Assembly: GCF_003337715.1 (NCBI RefSeq)
Contig: NZ_QPIX01000005.1
Span: 270,986-334,985, forward strand
Origin: Ciceribacter lividus
GTDB lineage: Bacteria > Pseudomonadota > Alphaproteobacteria > Rhizobiales > Rhizobiaceae
DNA length: 64,000 nucleotides
Reading direction: 5' to 3'
The notes beneath the pieces are model-generated. The model made no database searches. It worked only from the letters and a program-made list of their open reading frames with translations, and had not been told where the DNA came from. Position numbers and translations under genes: made by a program. Positions 16,371-25,095 of the stretch are shown piece by piece. The first letter of the stretch is position 1; the number at the start of each line of letters is the position of its first letter.

Positions 16371-17457
16371 ACTCGAAAAACGCCCCGGCGGCTCGCCGCT
16401 CTTCTCCGTCCTGTCGCCACTTCTCGCCATGGTCCTGACCGTCGTCTTCGGCGGCATTATGTTCTGGCTGCTCGGCAAGGACCCGGTCGATGCGATCTAC
16501 TCCTTCTTCATCGAGCCGCTGCTTGAGGTCTGGTCGCTGCACGAACTGGCGATCAAGGCCGGCCCGCTGATCCTGATCGGCGTCGGGCTTTCGGTCTGCT
16601 ACCGATCGAACAACTGGAACATCGGCGCGGAAGGCCAGTTCATCATGGGCGCGATCGCCGGGTCGATCCTGCCCGTGGTCTTCTTCGAATGGCACTCGCC
16701 GCTGGTCTTGCCGCTGATGCTGGTTATGGGCGCGATCGGCGGCGCGCTCTATGCCGGCATCCCGGCGCTCTTGAAGGCCCATTTCAACACCAACGAGATC
16801 CTGACGAGCCTGATGCTCGTCTACATCGCCCAGCTCTTTCTCGACTGGCTGGTGCGCGGCCCCTGGCGCAATCCGGAAGGCATGAACTTTCCCGAAACGC
16901 GGACTTTCGCGACCGAGGCAGTCCTGCCGGCCGTCGTCGAGTCGTCCGGACGCGCGCACTGGTCGATCGTCTTCGCGCTGGTCGCGGCGGTGCTCGTCTG
17001 GTTCATGATGCGTTTCACGCTCAAGGGCTTCGAGATAACGGTGCTCGGAGAGTCGGCAAGGGCAGGGCGCTTCGCAGGCTTTTCCTCCCGCAAGATGATC
17101 TGGTTCTCGATGCTGCTTTCGGGCGCCTTCGCAGGCTTTGCTGGCATCACCGAGGTTTCGGGCTCGATCGGCCACCTTCAGCCGATCATCTCGCCCGGCT
17201 ACGGTTTCACGGCGATCATCGTCGCCTTCCTCGGCCGCCTCAATCCGCTCGGCATCGTTGCGTCCGGGCTGGTGCTCGCGCTCACCTATCTCGGCGGCGA
17301 AGCCGCGCAGCTTTCGATCGGCGTCTCGGACAAGGTCACCCGCGTGTTCCAGGGGCTCCTCCTTTTCTTCGTCCTCTCCTGCGACACGCTGATCCACTAC
17401 AGGATCCGCATCGTCGTCGACCGGGTCAGGACCGCGATCGAGGGAGGACGCAACTGA
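16360..17457 (+). CDS. ABC transporter permease, BMP-type nucleoside system (subunit 1)
   Basis: A 365-residue inner-membrane permease of the BPD_transp_2 family, with about nine membrane helices. Conserved segments are YRSNNWNIGAEGQF and FNTNEILTSLMLVYIA, diagnostic for the first permease of guanosine/nucleoside-type importers. It overlaps the ATPase gene by 11 bases and the next permease by one base (TGATG), showing a tightly coupled operon. Confidence 0.94.
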   Translation: MRIELEKRPGGSPLFSVLSPLLAMVLTVVFGGIMFWLLGKDPVDAIYSFFIEPLLEVWSLHELAIKAGPLILIGVGLSVCYRSNNWNIGAEGQFIMGAIAGSILPVVFFEWHSPLVLPLMLVMGAIGGALYAGIPALLKAHFNTNEILTSLMLVYIAQLFLDWLVRGPWRNPEGMNFPETRTFATEAVLPAVVESSGRAHWSIVFALVAAVLVWFMMRFTLKGFEITVLGESARAGRFAGFSSRKMIWFSMLLSGAFAGFAGITEVSGSIGHLQPIISPGYGFTAIIVAFLGRLNPLGIVASGLVLALTYLGGEAAQLSIGVSDKVTRVFQGLLLFFVLSCDTLIHYRIRIVVDRVRTAIEGGRN

Positions 17458-18371
17458 TGTTCGAGGCGATCCTTCTCACCGTCATCACCGCAGCCACCCC
17501 GCTCGTCGTCGCGGCACTCGGCGAACTCGTGACCGAACGCGCCGGCGTCCTGAACCTCGGCGTCGAAGGCATGATGGTCATGGGCGCGGTCGGCGCTTTC
17601 GCGGTCACCCAGATCACCGGTTCGCCCTACATCGGGCTCGTCGCCGGAATTGTCTGCGGGGCGCTGTTCTCGCTGCTCTTCGGCTTCCTCACGCTGACGC
17701 TCGTCGCCAACCAGGTCGCCACCGGCCTTGCGCTGACGCTGCTCGGACTCGGCGCCTCCGGCATGCTCGGAGAAAGCTATGTCGGCGCGCCCGGCATCAA
17801 GCTTCAGCCGATAGCCATTCCGCTGCTTTCCGACATTCCCTTCATCGGGCCGGTGCTCTTCCGGCAGGACATCATCTTCTACCTGTCGGTCGCGCTGGTG
17901 ATCGGGGTCAACTGGTTCCTGTTCAGGAGCCGCACGGGGTTGAAACTCAGGGCAATCGGCGACAACCACGCTTCGGCGCACGCGCTCGGAATCCACGTTA
18001 TCCGGACACGCTACCTCGCCGTGCTCTTCGGCGGCGCCTGTGCCGGGCTTGCTGGCGCCCAGCTCTCGCTCATCTACACGCCGCAATGGGTAGAGAACAT
18101 GACGGCCGGACGCGGCTGGATCGCGCTCGCGCTCGTCGTCTTCGCATCCTGGAGGCCCTGGCGCGTGCTTGCCGGCGGCTATCTCTTCGGTGCGGTCTCC
18201 ATCGGGCAGCTGCACGCACAGGCGATGGGTGTCGGCATTCCGTCCCAGTTCCTCTCGGCCCTGCCCTATGCCGCGACTATTGTCGTCCTCGTCATCATTT
18301 CCCATAATCGCCGCACGACACTGATCAACACGCCGGCCTGCCTCGGCAAGGCCTTCGTACCGGACAGGTGA
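17457..18371 (+). CDS. ABC transporter permease, BMP-type nucleoside system (subunit 2)
   Basis: About 304 residues, BPD_transp_2 family. The N-terminal segment ERAGVLNLGVEGMM and the later RAIGDNHASAHALGI are typical of the second nucleoside permease. The ATG at 17457 overlaps the preceding stop in the sequence TGATG, preceded by GGGAGG. The frame is open far upstream but that would overlap the first permease. It forms a heterodimeric channel with the preceding subunit. Confidence 0.94.
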   Translation: MFEAILLTVITAATPLVVAALGELVTERAGVLNLGVEGMMVMGAVGAFAVTQITGSPYIGLVAGIVCGALFSLLFGFLTLTLVANQVATGLALTLLGLGASGMLGESYVGAPGIKLQPIAIPLLSDIPFIGPVLFRQDIIFYLSVALVIGVNWFLFRSRTGLKLRAIGDNHASAHALGIHVIRTRYLAVLFGGACAGLAGAQLSLIYTPQWVENMTAGRGWIALALVVFASWRPWRVLAGGYLFGAVSIGQLHAQAMGVGIPSQFLSALPYAATIVVLVIISHNRRTTLINTPACLGKAFVPDR

Positions 18372-18420
18372 CGGCAGCAGGCAGCGTTCCGAAAAACCTT
18401 CCAACACAAAAGGGGTCACC

Positions 18421-19494
18421 ATGAAAAAACTAGCATTCGCACTCGCCGCGACCGCGGCGATGGTTTTCTCGATTGCCAGCGGCGCCCAGGCCGAGGACAA
18501 GAAGAAGATCTGCTTCGTCTATGTCGGTTCGAAGACCGACGGCGGCTGGACCCAGGCCCATGACCGCGGCCGCCAGCAGCTCGAAAAGGAGCTCGGCGAC
18601 AAGATCGAGACCGCCTTCCTCGAAAACGTCCCGGAAGGCCCGGACGCCGAGCGCGCGATCGAGCGCATGGCCCGCTCCGGCTGCGCAATGATCTTCACGA
18701 CGTCCTTCGGCTTCATGGACGCCACGCTCAAGGTCGCGGAAAAGTTCCCGGACGTGAAGTTCGAACACGCCACCGGCTACAAGACGGCCCCGAACGTCGC
18801 GACCTACAACTCGCGCTTCTATGAAGGTCGCTACATCCAGGGGCAGATCGCCGCCAAGATGTCTGAGAAGGGCGTCGCCGGCTACATCGCCTCCTTCCCG
18901 ATCCCGGAAGTGGTCATGGGCATCAACTCCTTCGTCCACGGCGCACAGTCGGTCAATCCGGACTTCAAGGTCAAGGTCATCTGGGCGAACACCTGGTTCG
19001 ACCCCGGCAAGGAAGCCGACGCCGCCAAGGCGCTCATCGACCAGGGCGTCGACATCCTGACCCAGCACACCGACACGACCGCTCCGATGCAGGTCGCCGC
19101 CGAGCGCGGCATCAAGGCCTTCGGTCAGGCCTCCGACATGATCGCCGCCGGTCCGAACACGCAGCTGACGGCCATTACCGACACCTGGGGCGCCTACTAC
19201 GTCAAGCGCACCAAGGTGCTGCTCGACGGAAGCTGGAAGTCCGAGCAGATCTGGGACGGTCTGAAGGACGGCATCCTGACCATGGCGCCGTACACCAATA
19301 TGCCCGACGACGTGAAGAAGATGGCCGAAGAGACCGAAGCCAAGATCAAGTCGGGCGAGTTGCATCCGTTCACCGGTCCGATCAACAAGCAGGACGGATC
19401 GGCCTGGCTGAAGGAAGGCGAAAAGGCCGACGACGGCACGCTGCTCGGGATGAACTTCTACATCCAGGGTGTGGACGACAAGCTGCCGCAATAA
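18421..19494 (+). CDS. BMP family periplasmic substrate-binding protein
   Basis: A 357-residue BMP/PnrA-like solute-binding protein. A Sec signal peptide ends at GAQA (residue 24). Motifs are FVYVGSKTDGGWTQAHDRG near the start and FTTSFGFMDATLKVAEKFPDVKF-like central segment. Relatives bind purine nucleosides. It is the last gene of the nucleoside uptake operon and is closed by a strong terminator 29 bases downstream. Autoinducer, riboflavin or other ligands are possible in some BMP proteins, so the ligand is inferred from family only. Confidence 0.94.
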   Translation: MKKLAFALAATAAMVFSIASGAQAEDKKKICFVYVGSKTDGGWTQAHDRGRQQLEKELGDKIETAFLENVPEGPDAERAIERMARSGCAMIFTTSFGFMDATLKVAEKFPDVKFEHATGYKTAPNVATYNSRFYEGRYIQGQIAAKMSEKGVAGYIASFPIPEVVMGINSFVHGAQSVNPDFKVKVIWANTWFDPGKEADAAKALIDQGVDILTQHTDTTAPMQVAAERGIKAFGQASDMIAAGPNTQLTAITDTWGAYYVKRTKVLLDGSWKSEQIWDGLKDGILTMAPYTNMPDDVKKMAEETEAKIKSGELHPFTGPINKQDGSAWLKEGEKADDGTLLGMNFYIQGVDDKLPQ

Positions 19495-19523
19495 GCGTCT
19501 GCTCCAGCTTCGACTGTTCTGTG

Positions 19524-19553
19524 GAGGGCGCCGGATGGCGCCCTCTCTTTTTT
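19524..19553 (+). terminator. Rho-independent terminator of the BMP nucleoside operon
   Basis: GAGGGCGCC and GGCGCCCTC form a perfect 9-bp stem with loop GGAT, followed by TCTTTTTT. It begins 30 bases after the BMP gene stop. Confidence 0.95.
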
Positions 19554-19586
19554 GGCCAATTGTCCGGTCATGGCCACACAAGCCCG

Positions 19587-19617
19587 TTTACAAAAGTCAT
19601 ACTATATGATTTATAAA
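19587..19617 (+). promoter_or_regulatory. Promoter with embedded operator of the YtfQ-like sugar ABC operon
   Basis: TTTACA (19587-19592) matches a -35 box and TTATAA (19611-19616) a -10 box, 18 bases apart. Between them lies the perfect dyad TCATA-CTA-TATGA (19597-19609), flanked by A/T pairs. The placement inside the promoter spacer is the classic position for a repressor. The FadR-type GntR protein at 24255, last gene of the operon, is the natural candidate regulator. Confidence 0.7.
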
Positions 19618-19654
19618 CACTCGTCTTGGGAGAAGACTCAAACGGGAGGAAATC

Positions 19655-20617
19655 ATGAAGTTGTTGAAGGCGCTTGCGAGCGCGACGGTTCTTGCTGGCT
19701 GCATGTTCGGTTCCGCGATGGCGGACGGCATGGTCGTCGGGTTTTCGCAGATCGGCTCGGAGTCGGGCTGGCGCGCGGCCGAAACCACCCTGACCAAGCA
19801 GCAGGCTGAGAAGCGCGGCGTCGACCTGAAGTTCGCCGATGCGCAGCAGAAACAGGAAAACCAGATCAAGGCGCTGCGCTCGTTTATCGCGCAGGGCGTG
19901 GATGCGATCCTCGTCGCCCCGGTCGTCGCGACCGGCTGGGACGAAGTTCTGGAAGAAGCCAAGGACGCCGAGATCCCGGTCATCCTCCTCGACCGCACGG
20001 TCGATGCGAGCAAGGATCTCTATATGACGGCTGTTACCTCGGACCTCGTGCACGAGGGCAAGGTTGCAGGTGAATGGCTGGTCAAGACCGCAGGTGACAA
20101 GTCCTGCAACATCGTCGAACTTCAGGGCACCACCGGTTCCTCGCCGGCAATCGACCGCAAGAAGGGCTTCGAGGAAGCAATCGCCGGTCACGACAATCTC
20201 AAGATCGTCCGCAGCCAGACCGGCGACTTCACCCGCACCAAGGGCAAGGAAGTCATGGAAAGCTTCCTGAAGGCAGAAGACGGCGGCAAGAACATCTGCG
20301 CCCTCTATGCCCATAACGACGACATGGCGGTCGGCGCCATCCAGGCGATCAAGGAAGCCGGCCTGAAGCCGGGGACCGACATCCTGGTCGTCTCGATCGA
20401 CGCGGTGCCGGACATCTTCCTCGCCATGGCTGCCGGTGAAGCCAACGCCACCGTCGAGCTGACGCCGAACATGGCAGGCCCGGCCTTCGATGCGCTGGAA
20501 GCCTTCAAGAAGGACGGCACCATGCCGCCGAAGTGGATCCAGACGGAATCGAAGCTCTACACCCAGGCCGACGATCCGCAGAAGGTCTACGAGGAGAAGA
20601 AGGGCCTCGGCTACTGA
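19655..20617 (+). CDS. Sugar ABC transporter substrate-binding protein, YtfQ-like (probable galactofuranose type)
   Basis: A 320-residue periplasmic-binding protein I family member resembling E. coli YtfQ: GFSQIGSESGWRAAET at the mature N-terminus, ILLDRTVDA and ELQGTTGSSPAIDRKKGF in the ligand-binding lobes. YtfQ binds galactofuranose; the ligand here is inferred. The signal peptide probably ends at SAMA (residue 23). An LAGC string at 13-16 resembles a lipobox, so lipid anchoring is possible though the hydrophobic core would be short. The start has GGGAGGA upstream. First gene of a five-gene operon. Confidence 0.93.
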   Translation: MKLLKALASATVLAGCMFGSAMADGMVVGFSQIGSESGWRAAETTLTKQQAEKRGVDLKFADAQQKQENQIKALRSFIAQGVDAILVAPVVATGWDEVLEEAKDAEIPVILLDRTVDASKDLYMTAVTSDLVHEGKVAGEWLVKTAGDKSCNIVELQGTTGSSPAIDRKKGFEEAIAGHDNLKIVRSQTGDFTRTKGKEVMESFLKAEDGGKNICALYAHNDDMAVGAIQAIKEAGLKPGTDILVVSIDAVPDIFLAMAAGEANATVELTPNMAGPAFDALEAFKKDGTMPPKWIQTESKLYTQADDPQKVYEEKKGLGY

Positions 20618-20674
20618 TCTGCCCGTCCGGGTGCCTCGGTCCGGTCTCCCTTGCCGGGTCGGGCACCTGCAACC

Positions 20675-20709
20675 CTGCTTGCTGTCGCAACACCGGCGGC
20701 AGCAAGCGG
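20675..20709 (+). promoter_or_regulatory. Intercistronic stem-loop between binding protein and ATPase genes
   Basis: GCTTGCTG (20677-20684) pairs with CAGCAAGC (20700-20707), extendable by a C-G and a wobble pair, around a 15-base loop. No T tract follows. Such hairpins downstream of binding-protein genes commonly protect the upstream mRNA and lower expression of the downstream genes. Confidence 0.5.
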
Positions 20710-20736
20710 CGATGTTTTCCTTGGACGGGAGCTGGG

Positions 20737-22260
20737 ATGACCGACGACCAATCCATGATTCTCGCGGCCTCAGGGCTGTGCAAGTATTTTCCGGGAGCGA
20801 TTGCGCTTGACCACGTCGATTTCGGGCTGAGGCGAGGGGAAATCCACGCGCTCCTCGGTGAGAACGGCGCGGGAAAGTCCACGCTCGTCAAATGCCTGAC
20901 CGGCGCCTACCGGCGTGATGCCGGCCGTATCGTGCTCGACGGCGCGGAGATCGATCCACGCGACACGCATGCCGCCCAGAAGCTCGGCATCGGCACCGTC
21001 TACCAGGAAGTGAACCTGCTTGGTAACCTGTCGGTCGCCGAAAACCTCTTTCTCGGCCGCCAGCCGCGCCGTTTCGGCATCGTCGATCCGAAGCGGATGA
21101 ATGCGGCGGCGGAAAGCCTCCTTTCCACCTACGGCATCGATATCGACGTGCGCGCGGAGCTTTCCCGCTACCCGGTGGCAATCCAGCAGGTGGTGGCGAT
21201 CGCGCGTGCGGTCGACCTCTCCGGCAAGGTGCTGATCCTCGACGAGCCGACGGCGAGCCTCGACACCCGCGAAGTCGAGATGCTCTTCTCGATCATGCGG
21301 GATCTGAAGGCACGGGGCCTCGGGATCATCTTCATCACCCATTTCCTCGGCCAGGTCTACGAGGTTGCCGACCGTGTGACCGTTCTGCGCAACGGCTGTC
21401 TCGTCGGTAGCCGGGAAACAGCGACGCTCGATCGGCACTCGCTGATCTCGATGATGCTCGGCCGCGATCTGGAGGCCGTCGAGGCGTCGCCCCACCGCAA
21501 GTCGGCCGAAGACCGGCCCGTATGTTTCAAGTTTTCCGGCTACGGCAAGCGAGGGCACATCCAGCCCTTCGACCTTTCGCTCCGGCAGGGCGAGGTGGTC
21601 GGTATGGCCGGGCTCCTGGGTTCCGGCCGCACGGAGACGGCGACCACGCTCTTCGGGATCGCGCCCGCCGACAGTGGGTCGGCAGAGATCGACGGCAGGC
21701 CGGCCAGCATCGGCAACCCGCGTGACGCCGTCGCCCACGGCCTCGGTTTCTGTCCGGAAGACCGCAAGACCGACGGCATCATCGGCGATCTCTCCATTCG
21801 TGAGAACATCGCGCTGGCGCTGCAGGCGCGCCGTGGCTGGTGGCGTCCGATCCGGCTTGCCGAACAGATCGAGCTCGCCGACCGCTACATCGCCGCACTC
21901 GACGTGCGCACCACCGATCGTGAAAAGCCGATCCGCCAGCTCTCGGGCGGCAACCAGCAGAAGGTGATCCTCGCCCGCTGGCTCGCCACCAATCCGCGCT
22001 TCCTCATCCTCGACGAGCCGACGCGCGGCATCGATGTCGGTGCCCATGCCGAGATCATCCGGCTGATCGAGGAACTCTGCGACCAGGGGATGTCGCTCCT
22101 CGTGATCTCCTCGGAGCTCGAGGAGCTGCTCGCCTACAGTTCGCGCATCATCGTGGTGCGCGACCGTCGGCATGTGGCGGAGCTCGTGGGCGAGGAGATG
22201 ACGACGGCCTCGATCGTCGATGCCATCGCCGCGCAGCATACGGAAGGAATGGAAGCATGA
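20737..22260 (+). CDS. Sugar ABC transporter ATPase, duplicated domain, YtfR-like
   Basis: About 507 residues with two fused ATPase domains. The first domain has Walker A GENGAGKST (41-49) and Walker B VLILDEPTAS. The second has a degenerate Walker A (GLLGSGRTE), signature LSGGNQQKVILAR and FLILDEPTRG. The closest resemblance is YtfR. The ATG at 20737 follows GGGAG. The stop overlaps the next gene by four bases (ATGA). It powers the two permeases that follow. Confidence 0.94.
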   Translation: MTDDQSMILAASGLCKYFPGAIALDHVDFGLRRGEIHALLGENGAGKSTLVKCLTGAYRRDAGRIVLDGAEIDPRDTHAAQKLGIGTVYQEVNLLGNLSVAENLFLGRQPRRFGIVDPKRMNAAAESLLSTYGIDIDVRAELSRYPVAIQQVVAIARAVDLSGKVLILDEPTASLDTREVEMLFSIMRDLKARGLGIIFITHFLGQVYEVADRVTVLRNGCLVGSRETATLDRHSLISMMLGRDLEAVEASPHRKSAEDRPVCFKFSGYGKRGHIQPFDLSLRQGEVVGMAGLLGSGRTETATTLFGIAPADSGSAEIDGRPASIGNPRDAVAHGLGFCPEDRKTDGIIGDLSIRENIALALQARRGWWRPIRLAEQIELADRYIAALDVRTTDREKPIRQLSGGNQQKVILARWLATNPRFLILDEPTRGIDVGAHAEIIRLIEELCDQGMSLLVISSELEELLAYSSRIIVVRDRRHVAELVGEEMTTASIVDAIAAQHTEGMEA

Positions 22261-23264
22261 ATGCGGCACTCCGCTCGCTCGGAATCAGGCTTGCGCCGCA
22301 GCTGATCGCGCTTCTTGTGATCCTGGCGCTGAATTTCATCGCCTTTCCGAGCTTCTTCGATATCGGTGTCCAGAACGGTCGCCTCTACGGCAGCCTGATC
22401 GACGTCCTCAACCGGGGTGCGCCGGTCGCGCTGCTCGCCGTCGGCATGACGCTGGTGATCGCCACGAAGGGCATCGACCTTTCGGTGGGCGCGGTGATCG
22501 CGATCAGCGGTGCCGTGGCGGCGACCGCCGTCGCCGACGGACAACCGCTCGTCGTCGCGCTTGCGCTCGCCATCGCCGTCGGCCTTCTCTGCGGCGTCTG
22601 GAACGGTCTGCTCGTCGCCGTTCTCGACATCCAGCCGATCATCGCGACACTGGTGCTGATGGTCGCGGGTCGCGGCATCGCGCAGCTCATCACCGAGGGG
22701 ACGATCCTGACGTTCACCGACCAGTCCTTCGCCTTCATCGGTAGCGGGGCGCTCTTCCTCGTGCCGGTTCCGGTGGTGATCTGGGTGGCCTTTGCGCTCG
22801 CGATCGCGGCGCTGGTGCGGCGGAGCGCCCTCGGCATGCTGGTCGAGGCGGTCGGCATCAACCGCCGTGCCAGCACGATCGCCGGCGTGCGCACACCCGT
22901 GCTGCTCGTCGTGGTCTACATGCTGTGCAGCCTTGCGGCCGCGATCGCCGGCATCATCGTCGCGGCGGACATCCGCGGCGCGGACGCGAACAATGCCGGG
23001 CTATGGCTCGAACTCGACGCCATCCTGGCGGTCGTCGTCGGTGGCAACTCGCTGCTCGGCGGGCGTTTTTCCATCGCCGGCTCGATCCTCGGGGCGATGA
23101 TCATCCAGGCGATCAACACCGGCATCCTGCTCTCGGGCTTCCCGCCGGAATTCAACCTCATCATCAAGGCTGCGATCATCGTCATCATTCTGGTGGTGCA
23201 GTCGCCGGCCGTGCAGTCCTTCGCCGCCGTCTGGCTCGGACGAACGACGCGCGCCGGGGAGTAG
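22257..23264 (+). CDS. Sugar ABC transporter permease, YtfT-like
   Basis: A 335-residue BPD_transp_2 family permease with about ten hydrophobic segments. The conserved VGMTLVIATKGIDLSVGAV motif and GGNSLLGGRFSIAGS are typical of ribose/galactofuranose permeases. It overlaps the ATPase gene by four bases and is followed after six bases by the partner permease. Confidence 0.94.
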   Translation: MNAALRSLGIRLAPQLIALLVILALNFIAFPSFFDIGVQNGRLYGSLIDVLNRGAPVALLAVGMTLVIATKGIDLSVGAVIAISGAVAATAVADGQPLVVALALAIAVGLLCGVWNGLLVAVLDIQPIIATLVLMVAGRGIAQLITEGTILTFTDQSFAFIGSGALFLVPVPVVIWVAFALAIAALVRRSALGMLVEAVGINRRASTIAGVRTPVLLVVVYMLCSLAAAIAGIIVAADIRGADANNAGLWLELDAILAVVVGGNSLLGGRFSIAGSILGAMIIQAINTGILLSGFPPEFNLIIKAAIIVIILVVQSPAVQSFAAVWLGRTTRAGE

Positions 23265-23270
23265 TCGGAC

Positions 23271-24233
23271 ATGAACTCGAGATATCTGCCCGTCCTCGCG
23301 ACCGTCGTGATCTTCGTCGTCGCCTATGCCGTCTGCGCCCTGCAGTTCCCGGCCATGCTGTCCCTGCGCGTCGTGAGCAACCTGATCACCGACAACGCCT
23401 TTCTCGGCATCGCCGCCGTCGGCATGACCTTCGTGATCCTCGCCGGCGGCATAGATCTTTCCGTCGGCGCGGTGATCGGCTTTGCCGGCGTGTTCCTGGC
23501 TGTCCTCCTCAGAGACACCGGCGTGCATCCGCTGGCCGCCTTCGCCCTGCTGCTCGTCATCACTACGCTGTTCGGCGCGCTGATGGGGGCAGTCATCCAC
23601 TATCTCGAAATGCCGGCTTTCATCGTCACGCTCGCCGGCATGTTCCTCGCCCGCGGCATGGCTTTCCTGCTCTCAATCGACAGCGTGCCGGTCGACCACG
23701 AATTCTACGCCCTTGTGCGCAAGAGCTTCTACAAGTTGCCGGGAGGCGGACGCCTGACACTGATCGGCGGTGCAATGCTGCTCGTCTTCGCGATCGGCAT
23801 CTTCATCGCCCACCGCACGCGGTTCGGAGCGAACGTGTATGCGCTCGGGGGCGGCGTGCAGACGGCCCGTCTGATGGGGGTGCCCGTCGGGCGCACCACG
23901 ATCCTCACCTATGCCTTCTCGGGCCTGCTCGCCGGCGCATCGGGGATCGTCTTCTCGCTCTATACCTCGGCCGGCTATCCGCTCTCGGCAGTCGGCGTCG
24001 AGCTCGACGCGATCGCGGCCGTGGTCATCGGCGGCACGCTGCTGACCGGTGGCACAGGCTTCGTCGCCGGGACCTTCGTCGGCATCCTGATCCAGGGACT
24101 GATCCAGACCTACATCACCTTCGACGGTACACTTTCGAGTTGGTGGACTAAAATCCTAATAGGCTTTCTGTTGTTTGCGTTTATCCTGTTGCAAAAGGGA
24201 ATTCTTGGCCTGTCGCGAAAGGACAGCAGCTAG
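23271..24233 (+). CDS. Sugar ABC transporter permease, YjfF-like
   Basis: A 320-residue permease of the same family as its neighbour, with VGMTFVILAGGIDLSVGAV and GGTLLTGGTGFVAGTFVG. It resembles YjfF, the second membrane subunit of the YtfQRT-YjfF importer. Two different permeases are therefore used, as in E. coli. It ends 21 bases before the GntR regulator. Confidence 0.94.
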   Translation: MNSRYLPVLATVVIFVVAYAVCALQFPAMLSLRVVSNLITDNAFLGIAAVGMTFVILAGGIDLSVGAVIGFAGVFLAVLLRDTGVHPLAAFALLLVITTLFGALMGAVIHYLEMPAFIVTLAGMFLARGMAFLLSIDSVPVDHEFYALVRKSFYKLPGGGRLTLIGGAMLLVFAIGIFIAHRTRFGANVYALGGGVQTARLMGVPVGRTTILTYAFSGLLAGASGIVFSLYTSAGYPLSAVGVELDAIAAVVIGGTLLTGGTGFVAGTFVGILIQGLIQTYITFDGTLSSWWTKILIGFLLFAFILLQKGILGLSRKDSS

Positions 24234-24254
24234 CCCGAACGAGGAGAATGTCGC

Positions 24255-25010
24255 TTGCCGAGTGAAATGCCTGATCCCATGGGGCTCGTCCGCCGAAAGC
24301 ATACGAGCCACCGGCAAGTTGTCGAGGAAATCGGCAAGGCCATCGTGTCTGGCGGTTTTCCGGTCGGTAGCGTCCTTCCCGGCGATCCCGAGCTGGCGAA
24401 GCGCTTCCACGTCTCCCGGACGGTGCTGCGCGAGGCCATGAAGACGCTCGCCGCCAAGGGGCTCGTGGTTCCCAAGGCGCGAATCGGAACGAGAGTCACC
24501 GATCGCCAGTTCTGGAACATGTTCGACGGCGACATCCTGAGGTGGCATTTCGAGGCCGGCGTCAGCGAGGAATTCCTTCTCAATCTCTACGATATCCGCG
24601 AGGCGTTCGAACCGGCCGCCGCAGCGCTCGCGGCAGAGCGGGCGAGTTCCGACCAGATCACACTCCTGCGTCAACTGGCTGAAGCCCTCGGCAATCCGGA
24701 TCACACGACCGAAAGTCTTGCTTTCGCAGACCTGCGCTTCCACCTTGCGCTGGCAACGGCGTCCCACAATCCTTTCATGCGGACGTTGGGGAGCCTGATC
24801 GAGGCGGCGCTTTTTGGCGTCTTCCGCATGTCGTCCGGCTCCCCCGACGGCCAGCGGGCCGCGGAAGTGCGTGCCTCGCACATGGCGATCGTCGACGCGA
24901 TTGCCGCCCGTGACTGCACGGCCGCCCGCCAGACGATGGAGAAGGTGATCCGGATCGGCCGCGATCGCGCCCGCGCGACCTTCTCCGAAGAGGCTGCCGA
25001 CCGACCCTGA
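24255..25010 (+). CDS. FadR-type GntR family transcriptional regulator
   Basis: A 251-residue regulator. An N-terminal winged helix at about residues 20-85 contains [15 protein letters not shown]; the C-terminal half is an FCD ligand-binding domain with the metal-binding pattern of FadR-type proteins ([38 protein letters not shown]). The TTG start at 24255 is supported by GAGGAG 8-9 bases upstream; ATG 24267 is an alternative. As the last gene of the sugar operon it probably senses the imported sugar or a derived acid and controls the palindrome at 19597. Confidence 0.92.
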   Translation: MPSEMPDPMGLVRRKHTSHRQVVEEIGKAIVSGGFPVGSVLPGDPELAKRFHVSRTVLREAMKTLAAKGLVVPKARIGTRVTDRQFWNMFDGDILRWHFEAGVSEEFLLNLYDIREAFEPAAAALAAERASSDQITLLRQLAEALGNPDHTTESLAFADLRFHLALATASHNPFMRTLGSLIEAALFGVFRMSSGSPDGQRAAEVRASHMAIVDAIAARDCTAARQTMEKVIRIGRDRARATFSEEAADRP

Positions 25011-25095
25011 GAGGCTTTCGATCCAGATGGTCTTGCGACCACCCCGGAGTAGGTCTAGGGATTGCGCAAACGAGTGCGTTTCTGGAGAAAATCAC

